Source of the DNA: Bacteroidota bacterium
Lineage (GTDB): Bacteria > Bacteroidota > Bacteroidia > Flavobacteriales > Flavobacteriaceae
Length of the DNA: 5,413 nt
Direction of reading: 5' to 3'
Assembly (NCBI GenBank): GCA_021793535.1
Contig: JAJYSO010000146.1
Coordinates: forward strand, 1-5,413
Shown here: one piece after another, positions 1 to 3,821 of the stretch
Position numbering within the stretch: the stretch's first letter is position 1
Layout: each line of letters begins with the position of its first letter
Notes under the pieces: model-generated
What the model saw: only the letters and a program-made list of their open reading frames with translations
Database searches by the model: none
Told to the model about the DNA's origin: nothing
Position numbers and translations under genes: made by a program

Positions 1-604
1 TGGCGATAAAAACGCGGTCTTCTTTGGGGATGGCTGCAAATTTTTGGCGGTATTCTTTTTCGATATCACGTAAAGAATCGCTGTAGACTTGAGCGTTTTT
101 TTGGTAGTATTGAGCATTTTTGGGATCGACGCTAATCAGGGCATCGCGAATGTTTTGGACCATGCTCAACCCCACATTAGGATCGATAAAAGCATGGGGG
201 TTGACTTCTTTTTTGCCCTTTTTCGAGAGGTACTTCGGCGGTACGTCTTTGGTGGCGGAAAATACTTTATGTTGGTCAATCCCTAGCGATTGTACCATTT
301 TGGCGAACCACCCGGTTGCTCCTCCTTCCAAATTGAGCCCGTTATAGAGTAAAAGATCGGCCGAGGTGGCAAACTTGATGTCTTCTGGGGTGAGTTGGTA
401 TTCGTGCGGGTCCGTGCCTACCGGGACCAGATTGTGTACCCTTACTGAATCTTTCCCTACCTCTTGTGCCATTTCAGAAAGGATGGAAAAACTGGAGATA
501 ATCTGGAGCTTGGCTTCTTTTTTTGTGGATTTGTTTTGGCATCCGATCAGGCTAGTCAGCACTAGAGAGAAGATTAAAAAAGATAAAAAGGTGTTGCGTA
601 TCAT
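1..604 (-). CDS. Metal ABC transporter substrate-binding lipoprotein (ZnuA/PsaA/MntC family), C-terminus beyond the left edge
   Basis: This is the extracytoplasmic binding protein of a cluster A-I metal importer, which captures Mn(II), Zn(II) or Fe(II) and hands it to the permease. I translated it from the ATG at 604; 201 codons are visible. Residues 1-22 form a lipoprotein signal ending in the lipobox L19-I-G-C22. The motif GTDPHEY places the first metal ligand at His67, and NPHAFIDP places the second at His137. The Glu and Asp ligands of the family would lie beyond the edge. The segments YNGLNLEGG and the Asp-Pro-Lys-Asn helix fit the PsaA/MntC branch. The stretch between the two His ligands contains only one other His (112) and no His-rich loop, so manganese is favoured over zinc; that is an inference. 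The gene starts 8 nt after the permease stop and has no visible Shine-Dalgarno sequence. No acidic export signal follows Cys22, so it probably faces the periplasm. Confidence 0.93.
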   Translation of the reverse strand, partial: MIRNTFLSFLIFSLVLTSLIGCQNKSTKKEAKLQIISSFSILSEMAQEVGKDSVRVHNLVPVGTDPHEYQLTPEDIKFATSADLLLYNGLNLEGGATGWFAKMVQSLGIDQHKVFSATKDVPPKYLSKKGKKEVNPHAFIDPNVGLSMVQNIRDALISVDPKNAQYYQKNAQVYSDSLRDIEKEYRQKFAAIPKEDRVFIA

Positions 605-612
605 AGGAATAA

Positions 613-1461
613 TTAAGGTCTAAACGCCTTCCAGGCCAATCCGGTTTTTTGATTGAAAAGAAAGACAAAAGTAAAAATGGAAGCCGCTACCAAGACGATC
701 ACCACTCCCGAAGGCAGGTTATAGGTTACACTTAAAAAGAGTCCGACCACGGCGGATAATGCACCGATAAGGGCGGATAACCAGAGCATGGTGGTCAGTT
801 TTTGGGTGAGTAAGTAGGCTGTCGCGGCCGGGGTGATCAGCAGCGAAACCACAAGGATTACTCCCACAGTTTGCAGGGAGACCACGGTGATCAAAGTCAA
901 CATAATCATGATCATATAGTCGATAAATTTAACCGGTAGTCCACTGGCTTGAGCCATGACCCTATCGAAAGTGGTGAGCATCAGCTCTTTGAAGAAGAGG
1001 AAAATGGTCAGCAGCACAATACCCGAGATGACATAGGTTAAGATCCGGTCGCTTTCTTTGATGGTGAGCACATTTCCAAAAAGGATATTGTTGAGGTTGA
1101 TGGCACTTTGTATTTTGGTAATCAGGATAATTCCCAGGGCTAAGAAGGCCGAAAATACAATTCCGATCGCCGCATCACTTTTTATTTTGCTGTGTTGGCC
1201 GATAAAACTGATGCTCAGAGCGGTTAAAAGGCCAAAAGCTACTGCTCCATAGAAATAGCTGATGTGGAGAAGATAAGAGATGGCCACTCCGGGTAAAACG
1301 GCATGAGAAATGGCATCACCCATCAATGCGAGGCCGCGCAATATGATAAAGCAGCCGACCATACCGCAGGATACCCCTAAAATAATGGCGGTGTACAGTG
1401 CATGGCGCAAAAAAGCATAGGTGCTCAGGTCATTTATAAAATTTAAAAGTGCTGTTCCCAA
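613..1461 (-). CDS. Metal ABC transporter permease, ABC-3 family
   Basis: This is the inner-membrane channel subunit of the Mn/Zn/Fe importer, expected to work as a dimer with the neighbouring ATPase. At 282 residues it has normal family length and is hydrophobic throughout, with about eight membrane segments by eye. The family hallmark is the loop GDAISHAVLPG (residues 48-58). Other conserved elements are ILFGNVL near 126-132, the cytoplasmic coupling loop with GLP at 174-176, and a TVGVILVVSLL helix followed by TPAATAYLL. The start codon is TTG at 1461. The first in-frame ATG is codon 34, inside the first membrane segment, so using it would remove a conserved part; a stop in the same frame (1483-1485) limits extension to seven more codons. 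That stop is the ATPase stop, only 21 nt upstream, so translational coupling is likely. No Shine-Dalgarno sequence is visible. Confidence 0.94.
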   Translation of the reverse strand: MGTALLNFINDLSTYAFLRHALYTAIILGVSCGMVGCFIILRGLALMGDAISHAVLPGVAISYLLHISYFYGAVAFGLLTALSISFIGQHSKIKSDAAIGIVFSAFLALGIILITKIQSAINLNNILFGNVLTIKESDRILTYVISGIVLLTIFLFFKELMLTTFDRVMAQASGLPVKFIDYMIMIMLTLITVVSLQTVGVILVVSLLITPAATAYLLTQKLTTMLWLSALIGALSAVVGLFLSVTYNLPSGVVIVLVAASIFTFVFLFNQKTGLAWKAFRP

Positions 1462-1482
1462 GGGTAATGGTTTTAAAAGAGA

Positions 1483-2208
1483 TCAAGAAGAGGGCAACAA
1501 AGTTACCGCTGGTAGATCAAAGGTTTTTTGTAGATTTTCTTTGCTGTACACTATTTCTGTGGGGCCTACGGCAATGACGGTCTTGTTGATCAGGATGAGG
1601 TGGTCAAAGTAATTTTTTACTTTGCTCAGGTCATGGTGAACCACCAGAATGGTTGCGCCTTCTTTGGCGAGCTCTTGCAAAAGACTGACGATGATTTTTT
1701 CACTTTGAACATCAATTCCGACAAAAGGCTCATCCAAGAGGATCAGCTCGGCCTCTTGTGCCAAAGTTCGAGCGATGAGCACGCGTTGAAATTGCCCGCC
1801 GGAAAGCTCCCCTATTTGACGATTCTTGTAGGCCGATAGCCCTACTCGGGAAAGGGCTTCCCCAGCCAAAGCTTTTTCCCGCTTCCCCGGTCTTTTTAAC
1901 AGCCCCAACTTAGGATAGGTGCCCAGTAATACACATTGCTCTACGCTGATGGGAAAATCCATATCCAAGTTTCCCTTTTGCTCGACATAAGCCGTGTTTT
2001 TGGCAAATTTATCCAAGGCTTGCCCTTTAAATAGAGCCTGTCCTTTATGCGGAACAAGCCCTAAGATCCCTTTTAAAAAAGAGGATTTGCCCCCTCCATT
2101 CGGCCCGATAATACCTGTGATAGAGCTTTCGGGAAGGGAGGCATCGGCTTTTTCAAGTGCGTGTGTCCCATTGGAATAGGTTACACTAAGGTCTTTAATG
2201 GATAGCAC
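1483..2208 (-). CDS. Metal ABC transporter ATP-binding protein
   Basis: This is the cytoplasmic ATPase that powers the metal importer and the first gene of the operon. All nucleotide-binding motifs are present in its 241 residues: Walker A GPNGGGKS (35-42), Q-loop Gln77, signature LSGGQ (135-139), Walker B LILLDEP (155-161), D-loop GID (164-166) and switch His192 in VVHHD. The segment FPISVEQCVLLGTYPKLGLL (85-104) is typical of Mn/Zn importer ATPases. The start is GTG at 2208. No ATG is available upstream before the in-frame stop at 2230-2232, and starting here gives the usual N-terminus LSIKDLSVTY. The leader carries a -7 promoter element and a palindrome that may be a metal-dependent operator. 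The gene ends in TGA 21 nt before the permease start, in the same reading frame. Confidence 0.95.
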   Translation of the reverse strand: MLSIKDLSVTYSNGTHALEKADASLPESSITGIIGPNGGGKSSFLKGILGLVPHKGQALFKGQALDKFAKNTAYVEQKGNLDMDFPISVEQCVLLGTYPKLGLLKRPGKREKALAGEALSRVGLSAYKNRQIGELSGGQFQRVLIARTLAQEAELILLDEPFVGIDVQSEKIIVSLLQELAKEGATILVVHHDLSKVKNYFDHLILINKTVIAVGPTEIVYSKENLQKTFDLPAVTLLPSS

Positions 2209-2228
2209 AATTATGGGTATAATTTTAA

Positions 2229-2244
2229 TTTAGAGTTATCTAAA
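2229..2244. promoter_or_regulatory. Candidate metalloregulator operator (DtxR/MntR-like palindrome)
   Basis: A perfect inverted repeat, TTTAGA-GTTA-TCTAAA on the plus strand, ends 20 nt before the GTG start of the ATPase gene. Some pairing continues outside the core, for example at 2225-2226 with 2247-2248. Its length and TTAG/CTAA half-sites resemble operators of DtxR-family metal repressors, which commonly control this type of transporter. It lies just downstream of the predicted transcription start, where a bound repressor could block RNA polymerase. The palindrome is seen; the regulator is inferred, as no regulator gene is in the window. Confidence 0.5.
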
Positions 2245-2260
2245 AAAATATTTTCATATA

Positions 2261-2268
2261 CAAAATTA
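2261..2268 (-). promoter_or_regulatory. Promoter -7 element for the metal-transport operon
   Basis: Read on the minus strand, this is TAATTTTG, a perfect match to the Bacteroidota -7 consensus TAnnTTTG. No good TTG is present at the usual spacing of about 19 nt; only a T-run (around 2285-2291) lies there, inside the terminator tail of the upstream operon. Transcription would start near 2255, giving a leader of roughly 45-50 nt that contains the palindrome at 2229-2244. The -7 match is direct, but the weak -33 lowers confidence. Confidence 0.45.
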
Positions 2269-2284
2269 ATACTTTTCGATCAAT

Positions 2285-2321
2285 AAAAAAAGCTGTCACG
2301 GTAAATCTTGTGACAGCTTTT
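2285..2321 (-). terminator. Rho-independent terminator of the peroxiredoxin-thioredoxin-DUF6952 operon
   Basis: A 12-bp perfect stem pairs 2288-2299 with 2310-2321 (core AGCTGTCAC/GTGACAGCT) around a 10-nt loop. On the minus strand the stem runs directly into seven consecutive T residues, as expected of an intrinsic terminator. It begins 25 nt downstream of the DUF6952 stop codon. On the plus strand the stem is followed only by four T and then GG, so it is directional towards the minus strand. Confidence 0.88.
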
Positions 2322-2346
2322 GGAAGAAGGGTATAGGTGCGGGCCG

Positions 2347-2598
2347 CTAGCGGTCTATAGCTCCTAAAACTTTTTGTGCAAAGGCGTTCGCCGCTTCAAT
2401 TTGTGTGAGATTTTCCCTTTCCATAAGTTCGTGTACTTCCATGGCACCGTATAGATTGGTCAACAACTCCCCCACCACATCCATTTCTGCTTCTTTAACC
2501 GAGCGGTGCTCCGTAAAAGATTCGAGTACATCAGCGGTGTTTTGAAGCATTTCTTTACTGTGATGCTTTTGCAAATGTCTAATTATGGGTAACTTCAT
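2347..2598 (-). CDS. DUF6952 family protein, function unknown
   Basis: This small 83-residue cytoplasmic protein has no signal peptide and no membrane segment. I recognise it from memory as a DUF6952-type protein, a family found mainly in Bacteroidota; the N-terminus MKLPIIRHL, the central MDVVGELLTNLYGAMEVH (39-56) and the end VLGAIDR fit that pattern. It contains no cysteine, so it cannot do thiol redox chemistry itself. It does contain several histidines (8, 12, 13, 31, 56) and looks largely alpha-helical and acidic in the middle. Its ATG lies inside the thioredoxin-like gene with a 20-nt overlap, implying translational coupling and tightly linked expression. The position as third gene after peroxiredoxin and thioredoxin suggests an accessory role in peroxide handling, but no activity can be assigned from sequence. 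Confidence 0.85.
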   Translation of the reverse strand: MKLPIIRHLQKHHSKEMLQNTADVLESFTEHRSVKEAEMDVVGELLTNLYGAMEVHELMERENLTQIEAANAFAQKVLGAIDR

Positions 2599-2893
2599 CG
2601 ACGAGTGCTTTTAGGGATTCGTATTTGTTGGTTTGTACCTGATTGACAAATTGCCCGTCTTTAAAGACGGCAAAAGTAGGTAAGTTGTCCACTTTTGCCA
2701 GTTGGCGGGATTGTGGATGCTTTTCGGCATCGACAAACACAAATTCCACACCTGCTGTTTCACGAGCCAATTTTTTAAACTTCGGTTTCATGATTCGGCA
2801 GTTTCCGCACCAATTGGCCATGTATTGTACCACTACGGTTGGGGTGTTGGAAATGACTTCTGCCAAGTTATCTTTTTCTAATTCTTTGGTCAT
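2579..2893 (-). CDS. Thioredoxin-like protein with WCGNC active site
   Basis: This 104-residue single-domain thioredoxin-fold protein lacks a signal peptide and so is cytoplasmic. The active site is W28-C29-G30-N31-C32, and the cis-proline is Pro72 in NLPTF, both in the expected positions. It likely reduces disulfides, and the best candidate partner is the peroxiredoxin encoded immediately upstream, since no AhpF-type reductase is in the window. The usual CGPC motif carries Asn in place of Pro, a change expected to alter redox potential, so it may be a dedicated reductant rather than the general thioredoxin. The start is ATG at 2893, 47 nt after the peroxiredoxin stop; a GC-rich hairpin occupies that gap. 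The 3' end overlaps the DUF6952 gene by 20 nt. Confidence 0.92.
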   Translation of the reverse strand: MTKELEKDNLAEVISNTPTVVVQYMANWCGNCRIMKPKFKKLARETAGVEFVFVDAEKHPQSRQLAKVDNLPTFAVFKDGQFVNQVQTNKYESLKALVDEVTHN

Positions 2894-2910
2894 GGTCTAC
2901 GTGTTTTTTA

Positions 2911-2931
2911 AGGCCCTTGTTTAAAGGGCCT
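2911..2931 (-). other. Intercistronic hairpin between peroxiredoxin and thioredoxin-like genes
   Basis: AGGCCCTT (2911-2918) and AAGGGCCT (2924-2931) form a perfect 8-bp GC-rich stem with a 5-nt loop. On the transcribed minus strand the stem is followed by TAAAAAA, not a T-run, so it is not a classical intrinsic terminator. It could stabilise the 3' end of the peroxiredoxin message or mark an RNA processing site, letting peroxiredoxin be made in excess of the downstream genes. The structure is seen; the role is inferred. Confidence 0.55.
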
Positions 2932-2940
2932 GATGGGTTT

Positions 2941-3579
2941 TTAATTTGCAGATAGGTAAGAGGCCACCCCTTGGGTATTGGCTGCCATGGCCTGTTTGCC
3001 TTCTTCCCAGTTTGCCGGGCATACTTCTCCGTGTTTTTGTACGTGCGCATAGGCATCGATCATTCGTAAAAATTCTTTTACGTTTCTTCCCAGCGGCATA
3101 TCGTTGATTCCTTCGTGGAATACTTTTCCTGTTTCATCGATCAGGTAAGTAGCGCGATAGGTTACGTTTTCACCTTCGATTAACAAATGATCACTTTCCT
3201 GGTCATAGTGCTCCTCTACAATATCTAAGATGCCCAGTCTGGAACTGAGGTTGCGGTTAGAATCCGCTAGGATAGGATAGGTTACCCCTTCTATTCCACC
3301 GTGATCTTTTGGGGTATTGAGCCAAGCGAAGTGTACTTCAGGGGTATCGCATGAAGCTCCGATGATCATGGTATTGCGCGCTTCAAAGTCTTTTAGGGCT
3401 TCTTGGAAGGCATGCAGTTCTGTCGGGCACACATAGGTAAAGTCTTTGGGGTACCAGAACAGTAATACTTTTTTGTTGTTTTGCTGAGCTTCCTCTAAAA
3501 CATTAAGTTTAAAAGTGTCGCCCATTTCATTCATGGCATTTACGGTAATGTTTGGAAATTTTTTTCCTACTAACGTCAT
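2941..3579 (-). CDS. Peroxiredoxin, typical 2-Cys (AhpC/Prx1 type)
   Basis: This cytoplasmic thiol peroxidase reduces hydrogen peroxide and organic hydroperoxides. At 212 residues it is slightly longer than usual AhpC. The peroxidatic cysteine is Cys51 in PKDFTYVCPTEL, with the PxxxT/SxxC signature intact. The resolving cysteine is Cys187 in GEVCPANW, so an intersubunit disulfide with Cys51 is expected. The segment GGIEGVTYPILAD and a C-terminal tail with a YL pair recall the GGLG and YF features of overoxidation-sensitive peroxiredoxins, but neither matches exactly. The start is ATG at 3579, giving the normal N-terminus MTLVGKKFPNI. It is the first gene of the operon with the thioredoxin-like and DUF6952 genes, which plausibly supply or support its reduction. 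The upstream region has two dyads but no clear consensus promoter that I could find. Confidence 0.96.
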   Translation of the reverse strand: MTLVGKKFPNITVNAMNEMGDTFKLNVLEEAQQNNKKVLLFWYPKDFTYVCPTELHAFQEALKDFEARNTMIIGASCDTPEVHFAWLNTPKDHGGIEGVTYPILADSNRNLSSRLGILDIVEEHYDQESDHLLIEGENVTYRATYLIDETGKVFHEGINDMPLGRNVKEFLRMIDAYAHVQKHGEVCPANWEEGKQAMAANTQGVASYLSAN

Positions 3580-3613
3580 GATGGTTTAAATTTTATAAGT
3601 TAATACATGTTTT

Positions 3614-3645
3614 TTATGAGCCATAAGAAAGTCGAAGCCTTTCTT
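3614..3645. promoter_or_regulatory. Two adjoining dyads upstream of the peroxiredoxin gene
   Basis: The first dyad is TTATG-AGC-CATAA (3614-3626); the second pairs AAGAAAG (3625-3631) with CTTTCTT (3639-3645). They lie 34-66 nt before the peroxiredoxin ATG, between the two divergent genes. They could be operator half-sites for a peroxide sensor or hairpins in the mRNA leader. Neither matches a regulator consensus well, so the function is open. The best minus-strand -7 candidate is TAATCTTG at 3707-3714, which has one mismatch to TAnnTTTG. Confidence 0.25.
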
Positions 3646-3784
3646 TAATAAAAACTCCGACCCCCAATGGGATGACAAAGAAATCGATAATCTTTTAGAA
3701 AGAGGGCAAGATTAACCACGGTTTAACGTTTAAAGCAGTAGCAATCACAGGTTAAAAAGAATAAGTTTTCCTTATTCCTAAGCA

Positions 3785-3792
3785 TAGTTTTG
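3785..3792 (+). promoter_or_regulatory. Promoter -7 element for the SGNH hydrolase gene
   Basis: TAGTTTTG is a perfect match to the Bacteroidota -7 consensus TAnnTTTG. No convincing TTG is found about 19 nt upstream, so the -33 side is weak. Transcription would start near 3797-3799, leaving a short leader of about 25 nt before the TTG codon at 3822. The leader contains the A-rich stretch TAAAATAAA, a common feature ahead of Bacteroidota starts that lack a Shine-Dalgarno sequence. Confidence 0.45.
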
Positions 3793-3821
3793 TATTTTAG
3801 CCGCTAAAATAAACTGCTCGT

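Noticed and set aside
1..604. Strict zinc specificity (ZnuA) for the binding protein
   Set aside because: No His-rich loop is visible and the motifs look more like the Mn-binding branch, but the last two metal ligands are outside the window, so specificity stays open and no gene symbol is given.
89..623. Plus-strand open frames opposite the metal-binding lipoprotein
   Set aside because: The minus-strand frame has a lipobox and both visible metal-ligand motifs, so the plus-strand frames are shadows.
2344..2353. Perfect 10-bp palindrome CCGCTAGCGG at the DUF6952 stop codon
   Set aside because: It has no loop for a stable hairpin, overlaps the last codons, and is short enough to arise by chance; the real terminator lies downstream.
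2868..3056. 62-residue minus-strand open frame spanning the peroxiredoxin-thioredoxin gap
   Set aside because: It overlaps the conserved C-terminus of the peroxiredoxin, including the resolving-cysteine region, in another frame, and its sequence has no recognisable features.
3713..3755. Recurring GGTTTAA/GGTTAA words (3713-3718 inverted, 3720-3726, 3750-3755)
   Set aside because: Spacing is irregular and the words are short in an AT-rich intergenic region, so they do not support an operator or repeat call.
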